From NCBI GenBank assembly GCA_938005465.1, contig CALLNU010000029.1, forward strand, positions 23,654 to 87,653: a DNA stretch of 64,000 bases. Reading direction: 5' to 3'. Shown piece after piece: positions 1 through 7,718 of this stretch. The stretch is from an uncultured Collinsella sp. (GTDB taxonomy: Bacteria > Actinomycetota > Coriobacteriia > Coriobacteriales > Coriobacteriaceae). Numbering within the stretch: the first letter of the stretch is position 1; each line of letters starts with the position of its first letter. Made by a program: the position numbers and the translations under genes. Under the pieces are notes generated by a model that saw nothing but the letters and a program-made list of their open reading frames with translations, had not been told where the DNA came from and searched no databases.

Positions 1-603
1 CTTCTGCGACACCCAAACGCTTGCAGGCACCAACGCCATGCCAATTATGGCGACCACCAGCACACGCGTTGCCACGCGGCGAATGACCGTGCTCGTACTC
101 CAGCGTCCGTGAATGCCAAGCGACACTGCAAAGAGCACCAGCGCAAACGGAATCAGGATGCCCAGACCAACCGACCACAAAATGGTCAGCAGGTATTTCT
201 CGAGGTAGAGCACGGCAAGCACGATGCCCAAGTTACCCGAAAGCTGTGCGAGCTGCTCGGCAACCGGCGTTCCCGTATCACCCGGCAGTGCAGTGATACC
301 CGCAGATAGGGCGACGCACGAGGTCGTGAGCGCCAAAACATTGCCCTTCTTTTGATCGATGACCTCGATGGTGGAGTCCCAAGTTTTGGTATCGGCGAAA
401 TGCGGACGAGCCACAAAGCCCGACAGCAGCGCCAGTACCACGAGCGCAACGATAAAGCCAATCTGCAGTTTTTTGTTTGCGCACACGACATCGGACAGAC
501 TGGGCTGCAGCTCGGTTACCGTCGTGTGCTCGGTTATCTGGACAGGACGTCCATGAGCCATCTCGTGCGCGTCTCTTTTTTGTATTGACCCGTTATCCGG
601 CAT
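1..603 (-). CDS. Multi-pass membrane protein, 3'-truncated by window edge
   Basis: An open frame runs from the ATG at 603 leftward off the window, giving 201 residues and no stop. The start is supported by a strong GAGGAGG-type ribosome binding site about 5 nt upstream. The first 45 residues are polar, followed by a hydrophobic segment at about 46-66, a second near 88-106, and a long hydrophobic stretch near 122-164 that probably makes two helices, then another at 181-199. A stretch with the sense 'DQKKGNVLALTTSCVALSAG' sits between the first two helices. I recognise it only as a conserved actinobacterial/Firmicutes type of integral membrane protein without known function. It points away from the EIIA gene and seems not to belong to the sugar cluster. 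The real C-terminus lies outside the window. Confidence 0.75.
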   Translation of the reverse strand, partial: MPDNGSIQKRDAHEMAHGRPVQITEHTTVTELQPSLSDVVCANKKLQIGFIVALVVLALLSGFVARPHFADTKTWDSTIEVIDQKKGNVLALTTSCVALSAGITALPGDTGTPVAEQLAQLSGNLGIVLAVLYLEKYLLTILWSVGLGILIPFALVLFAVSLGIHGRWSTSTVIRRVATRVLVVAIIGMALVPASVWVSQK

Positions 604-692
604 TTGGATACCTCCTCAGTCCGGTCTGTATTGCGGATGGAAGTATACCCACCCATCGAAAAACCGAACGGGAGGGCGTGCAGAAGCTCCAA

Positions 693-739
693 GACTGTCC
701 CCAATGACTAGTCGTTTAAGAACGTCCCCAATGACTGTC
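693..739. repeat. Tandem GTCCCCAATGACT intergenic repeat
   Basis: Two copies of GTCCCCAATGACT lie 26 bp apart. The second copy with its left flank (AGTC-TT-AAGAACGTCCCC) recurs almost identically at 54200-54226, 53 kb away, between unrelated genes. A degenerate copy starts at 45535. This looks like a small dispersed noncoding repeat. Confidence 0.7.
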
Positions 740-747
740 TCGGGATG

Positions 748-815
748 AGTTGCGGTGGAATAGGGATTGTTTTGCGCCCGCCGGCCCCTATTCAGTCCCC
801 ATTTCACCGCAACTT
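748..815. repeat. Palindromic intergenic repeat (TTGCGGTG arms), copy 1
   Basis: Two arms of about 22 bp (left begins AGTTGCGGTGGAATAGGGA, right ends TTTCACCGCAACTT) are nearly complementary and separated by about 24 bp. The same palindrome with perfect 23-bp arms is found at 45564-45632. It could form a long hairpin in RNA or a cruciform in DNA. Confidence 0.8.
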
Positions 816-827
816 GGAGGAGGACAG

Positions 828-860
828 AAAAAGCCCTGCCGCGGGTAGCGGCAGAGCTTT
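828..860 (-). terminator. Rho-independent terminator of the EIIA gene
   Basis: On the minus strand a GC-rich stem (GCTCTGCCGC paired with GCGGCAGGGC, 833-857) is followed by a run of five T, about 30 nt past the EIIA stop codon. Confidence 0.85.
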
Positions 861-888
861 TGGAAGGGGACTTGGTTGTGAGGGCTCG

Positions 889-1227
889 TTAGGCGAGCTT
901 GGCCTCGAGCTCGGCGATGCGCTTGTAGGCATCGATGGTAAAGCGGGTCTGCTTCTCCAGGATCATAGTGGTCATGAGGGTGTCCTGAGCGTGAGCCATG
1001 ATGAAGGTCATCTCCATCTCGCCACCGCCGGCCTCCTGCGAAAGCAGTTTGGTCTGCGTGTCGTGGGCACCGATGAGCGCATCGCTGGCATCCTTGTGCA
1101 GCTGTTCGGCCTTCTCAAAGTCACCCTCGCGAGCAGCATCGAGCGCTGCAAGCAGATCGGTCTGGGCGTCACCTGCGTATGCGACGATCTCGAATCCAAC
1201 CATCGAGATTTCTTCTTTGGTTGCCAT
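889..1227 (-). CDS. PTS lactose/cellobiose-type EIIA component
   Basis: A 112-residue all-helical EIIA of the Lac family, which carries phosphate from HPr to the EIIB domain of a sugar-specific permease. The active histidine is His79 in the motif MAHAQD, and Asp82 matches the metal-binding aspartate of the LacF trimer. Length is typical for the family (100-115). The start is preceded by AAGGA about 6 nt upstream. The gene lies downstream of, and in the same direction as, the LacI gene of module 1, separated by 214 bp that contain their own direct-repeat motif, so it probably has its own promoter. Modules 1, 2 and 3 all carry fused EIICB proteins without an EIIA, and this is the only EIIA of this type near them, so I infer that it serves all three. 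The sugar cannot be read from EIIA alone. Confidence 0.93.
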   Translation of the reverse strand: MATKEEISMVGFEIVAYAGDAQTDLLAALDAAREGDFEKAEQLHKDASDALIGAHDTQTKLLSQEAGGGEMEMTFIMAHAQDTLMTTMILEKQTRFTIDAYKRIAELEAKLA

Positions 1228-1350
1228 ATTGCGTTCCTTTCACATATGAACCAATGGAGAGCATCGCGTCCGGGCATACGCGCTGCGTTGTGTATGACAG
1301 AAACAATAACATTCAAACAAAAAAGAACAGCTCAAAACGTAATTTCGAAC

Positions 1351-1381
1351 TATGAACGGTCACTTTTCGCCCGTGAACGGT
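1351..1381 (-). promoter_or_regulatory. Tandem motif with 21-bp period upstream of EIIA
   Basis: Two copies of GAACGGT (1354-1360 and 1375-1381) lie exactly 21 bp apart on the plus strand; on the EIIA coding strand they read ACCGTTC. The same motif and period recur upstream of the three sugar modules and the Man-family PTS. Confidence 0.55.
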
Positions 1382-1441
1382 TTTTAAACCAATCTGAACA
1401 ATATCGAACACAATTATCGGCAACCCAAACAGAGCCGCACC

Positions 1442-2446
1442 CTAACGCAAATCGCGCACCGTATCGCCCTCTACGAGCACACCGGGGATCAGCATGCGCT
1501 CCACGCCAGACGCACCCCCATCGGCGCCGGCAATCTTGTCGACCGCCCACATGCCGACGCGCTTGTTGTCAAAGCGCACCGTGGTCAGGCGACGGTCGGG
1601 CACGATATCGCCCAGGCTGTCATCAACACCCACCACGCTCACGTCCTCGGGCACACGCCTTCCGCACGACTCGAGCCCGCGAATGCAGCCGTAGGCCATG
1701 GCATCGTTGGAAGCATAAATGGCCGTACAGGTCGGATCTTCCGCCAGAGCCTGACCAGCAGCATATCCGCTCTGTGCCGTCCAATCCCCACGGACGAGTC
1801 GCGGCGGTTCAATACCATGCGCGCGCAATGTCTCGCGCCAGCCTTCCTCGCGCCGCATGCCCGAAAGCGAGCGCTCGGGACACGAAATAAAGTGCACGGT
1901 TTTGTGCCCCCGCCCCAGCAAGTACTCGACCACCTGGCGCGAGCAATCGAACTGGTCGTTATCGACCGTTGAACAGAGCGGGTGCTCCAGCATCGTAACG
2001 AGCACCGTCTGCATGCCGGGCAGCGGCTCGAAGGTGCCAAAGTCCGCCGGCATGCGATTCATGATCACGACCATACCGTCTACCGGCAGCGCGCTCATGC
2101 GTGACGATGCGCTCTCGAGGGTATAGGGGTGTCCATCTACTTTAGTGAGGGTGATGGCATAGCCATGTTTGTCGGCCGCGGCGGCAAAGCCCTCCATACG
2201 GTCGAGGTTGCCGGTACCGGTAATGTTGAACATGGCGACGCCGACGGTCTTAAACCTGCCACGGCGCAGCGATCGACCGGCAAAATTGGGGCGATACCCC
2301 AGCTCGCGCATGGCGGCACGCACGCGTTCCTTGGTCTCGGGGCGCACGCTGGGCGAATCGTGCACGGTGCGCGAGACCGTCTGCTCCGAGACGCCCGCGA
2401 GGCGCGCTACGTCTTTGACGGATACCGATTTTTTAACAGCGGCCAT
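1442..2446 (-). CDS. LacI-family transcriptional repressor of module 1
   Basis: A 334-residue LacI/GalR regulator. The N-terminal helix-turn-helix lies at about residues 8-30 (VKDVARLAGVSEQTVSRTVH), with a hinge helix near 52-62 ending in SLRRG, then a periplasmic-binding-like effector domain with the usual family landmarks (VDGMVV, TVDNDQ, IYASNDAMA, VSVVGVDD). The two residues before TVSR, which contact the operator half-site in LacI, are Glu-Gln; the module 2 and 3 paralogues carry Arg-Gln and Leu-Lys. It is transcribed divergently from the EIICB-GH1 pair beginning at 2803, with two near-identical inverted operator candidates in the gap, so it most likely represses that pair. The inducer is inferred to be a galactoside- or glucoside-phosphate derived sugar, not shown by sequence. 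Confidence 0.93.
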   Translation of the reverse strand: MAAVKKSVSVKDVARLAGVSEQTVSRTVHDSPSVRPETKERVRAAMRELGYRPNFAGRSLRRGRFKTVGVAMFNITGTGNLDRMEGFAAAADKHGYAITLTKVDGHPYTLESASSRMSALPVDGMVVIMNRMPADFGTFEPLPGMQTVLVTMLEHPLCSTVDNDQFDCSRQVVEYLLGRGHKTVHFISCPERSLSGMRREEGWRETLRAHGIEPPRLVRGDWTAQSGYAAGQALAEDPTCTAIYASNDAMAYGCIRGLESCGRRVPEDVSVVGVDDSLGDIVPDRRLTTVRFDNKRVGMWAVDKIAGADGGASGVERMLIPGVLVEGDTVRDLR

Positions 2447-2538
2447 AGGTCGATCTTTCTATGTCAACGATGCCATTGGTGGCACCCTACGCAGTCAAAT
2501 GAAACGTCTTCAAGTATATCTAACGCCTCCCCCACCAT

Positions 2539-2570
2539 ACGCTCACCACCCAAAACCTACCGTTCACCGA
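2539..2570 (+). promoter_or_regulatory. Tandem motif with 21-bp period, module 1
   Basis: A clear copy ACCGTTCACCGA (2559-2570) is preceded 21 bp upstream by a weaker one (CTCACC at 2542-2547 against TTCACC at 2563-2568). Confidence 0.45.
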
Positions 2571-2604
2571 CATTTTTGCTTCCCCGAACGGCTTTTGTCG
2601 ACCA

Positions 2605-2622
2605 AATGTTAACGTTGCCATT
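2605..2622 (+). promoter_or_regulatory. Predicted LacI operator O1, module 1
   Basis: The site AATGTTAACGTTGCCATT matches, on the opposite strand, the second site at 2724-2741 in 17 of 18 positions. Both are partly palindromic around a central ACGT, as in LacI-family operators. Confidence 0.6.
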
Positions 2623-2723
2623 GCGCAAACACAGAGCCACCGGGCGGCTCAAACGTTTACGCATAAGGAATCGACGGTTCGCAGGCACAGGAACCACCGG
2701 TTCGCGTCTTTTTTGTGTCGCAA

Positions 2724-2741
2724 AATGGCAACGTCAACATT
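2724..2741 (-). promoter_or_regulatory. Predicted LacI operator O2, module 1
   Basis: The site AATGGCAACGTCAACATT is the inverted partner of O1, with 119 bp between their left ends. Paired distant operators of this kind suit DNA looping by a LacI tetramer or two dimers, which is an inference. Confidence 0.6.
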
Positions 2742-2802
2742 TTGGCAACCGAACGCCAAAAGCTACCATCGTTGCTAACCCACCGACTCTTAGGAGCATT
2801 GC

Positions 2803-4578
2803 ATGGAGCAACTCATCGCCATCATCGAAAAGGGCCAGCCCTTTTTCAACGCGATCGCCCGCAACAAGTACCTCAAGGCGATCCGCGACGGCTTTATCTC
2901 CGTCATCCCCATCATCATCTTCTCGTCCATCTTCTGCCTGGTAGCCTCGGTCCCCAACATCTGGGGTTTCTACTGGCCCGATGACATCAACAACGCCCTG
3001 TGGAAGTGCTACAACTACTCCATGGGCATCCTGGCCATCGCCTGCGCCGCCACCACGGCCAAGCACTTCGCCGACGCTCAGAACCGCGATCTGCCCAAGA
3101 ACAACCAGATCAACTTTATCTCGTGCATGTGCGCGGCCATCATCGGCTTCTTGCTCCTTTCGAGCGACACCATCGCCACGGACGCTGCCAGCGGTTTCAA
3201 CACCACCTACCTTGGTTCCAAGGGCCTGCTGACCGCTTTCATCGCTGCGTTTGTGACCGGCATCATCTACAAGTTCTTCATTAAGCGCAACATCACCGTC
3301 AAGATGCCCGAGCAGGTTCCGCCCAACATCTCGCAGACCTTCAAGGACATCATCCCCTTCTCCGTCTGCATCACCGTCTTTTGGGTTTTTGACATCGTCT
3401 TCCGCGCTGCTTTTGGCTTCTGCTTTGCCCAGGGCGTCATCCAGGTGTTCCAGCCCCTGTTCACCGCTGCCGATGGCTACATCGGCCTCGCTGTGATCTA
3501 CGGCGCCATGAGCCTGTTCTGGTTCGTGGGCGTCCACGGCCCCTCGATCGTCGAGCCCGCTATCGCCGCCGCGCTCGTTGCCAACATGACCGACAACCTG
3601 GCTGCGTTCCAGGCTGGCCAGCACGCTTCCGCTGTCCTGACCCAGGGTGCCCAGTACTTCGTCGTCTGCATGGGCGGCACCGGCGCCACGCTCGTCCTGG
3701 TCTTTATGTTCTGCTTCCTGGCCAAGTCCCAGGAGATGCGCGCTGTCGGTAAGGCCGCTATCGTCCCCGTGTGCTTTGCCGTCAACGAGCCGCTGCTGTT
3801 CGCCGCACCCATCGTGCTCAACCCCGTCTTCTTTGTCCCGTTTGTCTTTGCCCCGATCGCCAACATCTGGATCCTCAAGATCTTTATCGACTTCTTGGGC
3901 ATGAACGGCTTTATGTACACCCTGCCCTGGACCGTCCCCGGCCCCATCGGCACCATCATGGGCCTGGGCTTCCAGCCGCTCGCCTTTGTGATGCTCGCCC
4001 TTATCCTGGTCGTCGACTTCGTTCTGTACTACCCGTTCTTCCGTGCCTATGACGCCCAGAAGTGCGCCGAGGAGGCCGAGATCTCCCAGGAGGAGCTCGC
4101 CGCCAAGAACGCCGAGAAGGCCGCCAAGCTCAACGATGCCTTCCAGGGCAAGGCTGACGCCAAGAGCGTTGCCGCCGGCGCTGCCGCCGAGGCCGTGAAG
4201 GCCGACTCCCCCGCCGCTTCTGCAGCACCCGCTGCCGAGGCAACGACCGCCAGCGACCTCAACGGCAAGCGCGTGCTCGTGCTCTGCCAGGGCGGCGGAA
4301 CCTCGGGCCTGCTCGCCAACGCACTGGCCAAGGCTGCCAAGGAGCGCGGCATCGATCTTGAAACCGCTGCCGAGGCATATGGCAACCATGTCGACATGCT
4401 CCCCGACTTTGACCTGGTCGTCCTGGCCCCGCAGGCCGCCAGCTACCTGGCCGACCTGCAGAAGGACTGCGAACGCGTGGGCAACAAGTGCGTCGCCTGC
4501 CGTGGCAAGCAGTACATCGAGCTCTCCCAGAACGGCGATAAGTCTCTCGCCTTCGTCTCCGAGCAACTCTCGAAGTAA
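2803..4578 (+). CDS. PTS lactose-type EIICB, module 1
   Basis: A 591-residue membrane permease fusing EIIC and EIIB of the Lac family. The EIIC part (about 1-430) has many hydrophobic segments and the family signatures FWFVGVHGPSIVEP and AVNEPLLFAAPIVLNP, which form the sugar site. An alanine/glutamate-rich linker (about 430-485) joins the EIIB domain, whose phosphorylated cysteine is Cys495 in VLVLCQGGGTSG. It imports a disaccharide with phosphorylation. The ATG is preceded by AGGAG at 6-10 nt. The GH1 gene follows 66 bp downstream in the same direction, so the two form an operon controlled by the divergent LacI protein. EIIA must come from another gene, probably that at 889-1227. The likely substrate is lactose or another beta-galactoside, judged from the LacG-like partner, though cellobiose-type sugars remain possible. 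Confidence 0.93.
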   Translation: MEQLIAIIEKGQPFFNAIARNKYLKAIRDGFISVIPIIIFSSIFCLVASVPNIWGFYWPDDINNALWKCYNYSMGILAIACAATTAKHFADAQNRDLPKNNQINFISCMCAAIIGFLLLSSDTIATDAASGFNTTYLGSKGLLTAFIAAFVTGIIYKFFIKRNITVKMPEQVPPNISQTFKDIIPFSVCITVFWVFDIVFRAAFGFCFAQGVIQVFQPLFTAADGYIGLAVIYGAMSLFWFVGVHGPSIVEPAIAAALVANMTDNLAAFQAGQHASAVLTQGAQYFVVCMGGTGATLVLVFMFCFLAKSQEMRAVGKAAIVPVCFAVNEPLLFAAPIVLNPVFFVPFVFAPIANIWILKIFIDFLGMNGFMYTLPWTVPGPIGTIMGLGFQPLAFVMLALILVVDFVLYYPFFRAYDAQKCAEEAEISQEELAAKNAEKAAKLNDAFQGKADAKSVAAGAAAEAVKADSPAASAAPAAEATTASDLNGKRVLVLCQGGGTSGLLANALAKAAKERGIDLETAAEAYGNHVDMLPDFDLVVLAPQAASYLADLQKDCERVGNKCVACRGKQYIELSQNGDKSLAFVSEQLSK

Positions 4579-4644
4579 GTAACGCTCAGGGCCAGCCGAC
4601 CATCCAAGACCGGCTGGTCCTTCGATTTAAACGATTGGATCATC

Positions 4645-6084
4645 ATGTCCGTTAACCCTGCTAGCGTCACCAACCCGCCTACGCAGTTTCCCGAGGACTT
4701 TGTCTTTGGCGGCGCCACCGCTGCCTACCAGGTAGAGGGCGAGACCCGCACCCACGGTAAGGGCAAGGTTGCCTGGGACGACTTCCTGGAGGCCCAGGGG
4801 CGCTTTTCCCCCGATCCCGCTTCGGACTTCTACAACCAGTACCCCGTCGACTTGGAGCTGTGCGAAGAGTTTGGCATCAACGGCATTCGCCTCTCCATCG
4901 CCTGGAGCCGCATCTTCCCCAACGGTACCGGCGAAATCAACCCCGAGGGCGTCCAGTTCTACCACGATCTCTTCGCCGAGTGCCATAAGCACCATGTTGA
5001 GCCGTTCGTCACGCTGCATCACTTTGACACGCCGCTTCCCCTCTTTGAGAAGGGCGACTTCCTCAACCGCGAGACTATCGACGCCTTTGTGGACTTTGCC
5101 ACCTTCTGCTTTAAGGAGTACGCCGACCAGGTAACCTACTGGTTCACCTTTAACGAGATCTGGGCCGACGCCTCCAACACCTACATCGAGGGCACCTTCC
5201 CCGGCGGCGTCAAGGCGCATCTGGCCGAGGCCTTCCAGTGCGAGCACAACATGATGCTCGCCCACGCCAAGGCAGTACTGGCCTTCCACAACGGCGGTTT
5301 TAAGGGCAAAATCGGCGTCATTCAGTCGCTGGAGTTTAAGTACCCGCTCAACGAGAACGACCCCGCCGACATCAAAGCCGCCAACAATGAGCACGTGCTG
5401 CAGAACCAGTTTTTGCTCGACGCCACCTTCCGCGGCGACTATGCGCCCGATACGCTCGAGTGCGCTAACCGCCTGGCAGCCATCTCGGGCGGCACCATCG
5501 AGATTCTGGACGAAGACCTCGAGATTATGCGCGAGGCCGCGCTCTACAACGACTACCTGGGCGTTAACAACTACCAGTGCCGTTTCTTGAAGGCTTACGA
5601 TGGCGAGAACGACCTGCACCACAACGGTACGGGCGAGAAGGGCACCGGCCGTTGGCGCGTCAAGGGCATTGGCGAGCATGTGAACAAGCCTGGCATCCCC
5701 ACCACCGACTGGGACTGGATCATCTATCCCGAGGGTCTGTTCGATCTGCTCGTCTACATTAAGCAGCGCTACCCCAACTACAAGCAGATCTTCATCACCG
5801 AGAACGGCATGGGCTACAAGGACCCCTACAAGGACGGTTTTGTGGACGACCAGCCGCGCATCGACTACATCGAGCAGCACCTGCGCTGGTTGCTCAAGGC
5901 CATGGAGGTGGGCGTCAACGTGGGCGGCTACTTCCTGTGGAGCCTGCAGGATCAGTTTTCCTGGACCAATGGCTACAACAAGCGCTATGGCTTCTTCTAC
6001 GTAGACTTTGAAACCCAGAAGCGCACGCCCAAGGCAAGCGCCTACTGGTACAAGCACGTGGCGCAAACCCGTCGTCTGGACTAG
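4645..6084 (+). CDS. GH1 6-phospho-beta-galactosidase-like enzyme, module 1
   Basis: A 479-residue glycoside hydrolase of family 1. It should split the phosphorylated disaccharide delivered by the EIICB encoded just upstream. The acid/base Glu171 lies in TFNEIW and the nucleophile Glu386 in ITENGMGY. The C-terminal phosphate loop SWTNGYNKRYG keeps the Ser, Lys and Tyr that bind the 6-phosphate in LacG, and a Trp follows the Ser as in 6-phospho-beta-galactosidases; the glucoside enzymes usually have a small residue there. From memory, long stretches such as VEPFVTLHHFDTP agree with lactococcal LacG. I therefore favour galactoside specificity, but this is inference from a few residues. The gene ends 45 bp before a strong terminator and shares its orientation and probable transcript with the EIICB gene. 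Confidence 0.9.
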   Translation: MSVNPASVTNPPTQFPEDFVFGGATAAYQVEGETRTHGKGKVAWDDFLEAQGRFSPDPASDFYNQYPVDLELCEEFGINGIRLSIAWSRIFPNGTGEINPEGVQFYHDLFAECHKHHVEPFVTLHHFDTPLPLFEKGDFLNRETIDAFVDFATFCFKEYADQVTYWFTFNEIWADASNTYIEGTFPGGVKAHLAEAFQCEHNMMLAHAKAVLAFHNGGFKGKIGVIQSLEFKYPLNENDPADIKAANNEHVLQNQFLLDATFRGDYAPDTLECANRLAAISGGTIEILDEDLEIMREAALYNDYLGVNNYQCRFLKAYDGENDLHHNGTGEKGTGRWRVKGIGEHVNKPGIPTTDWDWIIYPEGLFDLLVYIKQRYPNYKQIFITENGMGYKDPYKDGFVDDQPRIDYIEQHLRWLLKAMEVGVNVGGYFLWSLQDQFSWTNGYNKRYGFFYVDFETQKRTPKASAYWYKHVAQTRRLD

Positions 6085-6129
6085 CGGCTGGCGGGGTCGC
6101 CTGCCCACATAACCTGTCCCCATTTCTCA

Positions 6130-6173
6130 GCCGGGGGCGGCACGTCACACGGCGCGCCGCCCCCGGCCTTTTT
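6130..6173 (+). terminator. Terminator of module 1 operon
   Basis: A 12-bp GC-rich stem (GCCGGGGGCGGC paired with GCCGCCCCCGGC, 6130-6167) with a 14-base loop is followed by TTTTT. Confidence 0.9.
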
Positions 6174-6189
6174 GGGCGGTTCGGGGTCC

Positions 6190-6332
6190 GTTTGTCTCAA
6201 TCTGTAACATCTAGCCGAGTTTTTGGGTCCTAGCTGTTACAGATTGAGACGAACAGGATTGCTCTTTCCGAAGAATCTAAATCTGTAACACGTAGCCCGC
6301 TTTTGACCGTCTACCTGTTACAAATCGAGACA
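6190..6332. repeat. Palindrome family TGTTACAG, cluster 1 (two copies)
   Basis: Copy 1 spans 6190-6254 with perfect 16-bp arms GTCTCAATCTGTAACA / TGTTACAGATTGAGAC and a 25-base centre holding a further CTAG/CTAG pairing. Copy 2 spans 6275-6331 with slightly degenerate arms and the centre TTTTGACCGTC. The cluster fills the gap between the convergent 3' ends of modules 1 and 2, past the terminator. Confidence 0.9.
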
Positions 6333-6345
6333 GACGGAGTAGGAC

Positions 6346-7374
6346 CTAACCCCGTATGTCCCTAACAGTCGAGCGTTCGACCAGCGTGCTCGGCACATGA
6401 ATCGCCTCGATAGACGAGCTCTCTCCAATCGCCGCCTCAAACGCAAGCTTACCGACACCGCGCAAATCAAATCGCAGCGTCGTCAGCCGATTGTGAGGAA
6501 CAAGTCCCTCGAGTGCGTCGTCGATACCAACCACGCTCACGTCGTCGGGCACGGGCAGGCCCGCGTTCTCGAGCGCGGCGATAACGCCCAGCGCCATCTG
6601 GTCATTTGCCGCAAGCACGGCAGTCGGCGCCTGCGACCCGCCGGCAAGCACCTCGGCCGCAATCCGCTCGCCCATGGCGTACCCACTGTCCGCACTCCAA
6701 TCGCCACGCAGCATCGGAGCGGCATCGACATGAGCACGACCCAGCGTATCGCGCCAACCGGCCTCACGAAAACGCGAGGAAATCGAGTTTTCCGGACCCG
6801 CCACAAACCGCATATTCGAGTGACCATGTTCCAGCAGATAATTGGTCAACAGCTCGCACGAACCATACTGGTCGGAGTCGATCGTCGTGCAGCGCGGATG
6901 CGCATACATGGACAGGATGACCGTTCGCACTCCCGGCTGGGGAACAAACTCCTCAAAATCGGGAGCCATGCGGTTCATGTTGAGAATCATGCCGTCGACG
7001 GGTCGCTCGACCATGCGGCGCGAGGCATCGGCAAGTGCATAGGGCTTGTCGCCGCCCATCTCGATCATAGTGACGGCAAAATCGTGCTCGCGCGCCGCTT
7101 GCATGATACCCTCGAGCGTCGCCAGGTTACCGACACGTGTGATGTTGTACATGCACAGGCCAATAGAACGATACGACCCGCCGCGCAACGCCGCTCCAGC
7201 AAAATTGGGACGAAAGCCCAGCTCTTCCATGGCGGCCAGCACACGCTTGCGCGTCTTTTCCGTCACGTTGGGCATACCGTTGACCACGCGAGACACAGTC
7301 TGGCGGCTCACGCCAGCGAGCGCCGCAACCTCTGCCGCGCTCGCCGAACGACCATTCCTTGTCTGCTGATCCAT
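6346..7374 (-). CDS. LacI-family transcriptional repressor of module 2
   Basis: A LacI/GalR regulator of about 342 residues from the ATG at 7374; an upstream in-frame ATG at 7431 would add 19 residues but has no evident ribosome binding site and would place the helix-turn-helix unusually far from the N-terminus. From 7374 the DNA-binding motif is at about residues 12-36 (EVAALAGVSRQTVSRVVNG), followed by hinge helix residues ALRGG and an effector domain with VDGMILNMN, TTIDSDQ and LAANDQMALG. The operator-contacting pair before TVSR is Arg-Gln. It is divergent from the GH1 gene at 7719, and the shared gap has two direct operator copies plus one next to its own start, suggesting autoregulation and control of GH1-EIICB. 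Its 3' end abuts palindrome cluster 1. Confidence 0.9.
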   Translation of the reverse strand: MDQQTRNGRSASAAEVAALAGVSRQTVSRVVNGMPNVTEKTRKRVLAAMEELGFRPNFAGAALRGGSYRSIGLCMYNITRVGNLATLEGIMQAAREHDFAVTMIEMGGDKPYALADASRRMVERPVDGMILNMNRMAPDFEEFVPQPGVRTVILSMYAHPRCTTIDSDQYGSCELLTNYLLEHGHSNMRFVAGPENSISSRFREAGWRDTLGRAHVDAAPMLRGDWSADSGYAMGERIAAEVLAGGSQAPTAVLAANDQMALGVIAALENAGLPVPDDVSVVGIDDALEGLVPHNRLTTLRFDLRGVGKLAFEAAIGESSSIEAIHVPSTLVERSTVRDIRG

Positions 7375-7434
7375 GCCTTCCACGCTAACCTGCTTCCCAA
7401 CTATTCCCCGCGCCCATGGCGCATCGTACATACA

Positions 7435-7453
7435 TTGATAACGTGCTCATGAT
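7435..7453 (-). promoter_or_regulatory. Predicted LacI operator near the repressor start, module 2
   Basis: On the minus strand the site reads ATCATGAGCACGTTATCAA, sharing ATGAGCACGTTA with the sites at 7567-7605. It lies 60-80 bp upstream of the chosen repressor start, a position fit for autorepression. Confidence 0.5.
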
Positions 7454-7496
7454 ACCCGAGCCATATACCACAACATGAAAACTTCTGTCAATCAAA

Positions 7497-7528
7497 ACCG
7501 CTTACCGAACAAATACAACCGTTCGCGG
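7497..7528 (+). promoter_or_regulatory. Tandem motif with 21-bp period, module 2
   Basis: ACCGCTTACCGAA starts at 7497 and ACCGTTCGCGG starts at 7518, exactly 21 bp apart, about 200 bp upstream of the GH1 start. Confidence 0.55.
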
Positions 7529-7566
7529 CTGTTTGAAGTTGTTTTGTTTCTATACATCCCAGCCGG

Positions 7567-7605
7567 ATGTTAACGTGCTCATTGTCAAATGTTCACGTGC
7601 TCATT
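7567..7605 (+). promoter_or_regulatory. Two predicted LacI operators, module 2
   Basis: ATGTTAACGTGCTCATT (7567-7583) and ATGTTCACGTGCTCATT (7589-7605) are direct repeats with one mismatch, 22 bp apart. They share the ATG-ACGT-CAT frame with the module 1 and 3 operators but have the inner bases GCTC in place of TGCC or TGTC. The remaining parts of the 344-bp gap (7375-7718) show nothing else that I can assign. Confidence 0.6.
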
Positions 7606-7718
7606 TTGGTTCTAATCATTTTAAGATAGTGTTTATCGGGCTTTTTCACCGCTGAACGCTAACCAGGGAGCCTCCTGAGCACAAACGCACAATATCGAAC
7701 AGCGAGACGAGAGGGTGT

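Larger units (their letters stand above)
604..888. other. Intergenic stretch with two repeat types and a terminator
   Basis: This 285-bp gap holds no gene I can support. It contains two tandem copies of a short GTCCCCAATGACT repeat (693-739), a long palindrome (748-815) described separately, and the EIIA terminator at 828-860. Confidence 0.7.
2447..2802. promoter_or_regulatory. Divergent control region of module 1
   Basis: The 356-bp gap between lacI and EIICB holds two LacI operator candidates (2605-2622 and 2724-2741), a tandem 21-bp motif (2539-2570) and several loose CGGTTCG/CGAACGG half-sites near 2585-2695. I could not pick a convincing -35/-10 pair by eye. Confidence 0.65.

Noticed and set aside
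2124..2944. Plus-strand frame running across the lacI start and the control region of module 1
   Set aside because: It overlaps lacI antisense, the operators and the start of the EIICB gene in another frame, and has no protein-like features.
2734..4566. Long minus-strand frame opposite the module 1 EIICB gene
   Set aside because: It is the GC-rich antisense shadow of a clearly recognised permease; its Gly/Val/Asp/Glu-rich translation has no family features and no ribosome binding site.
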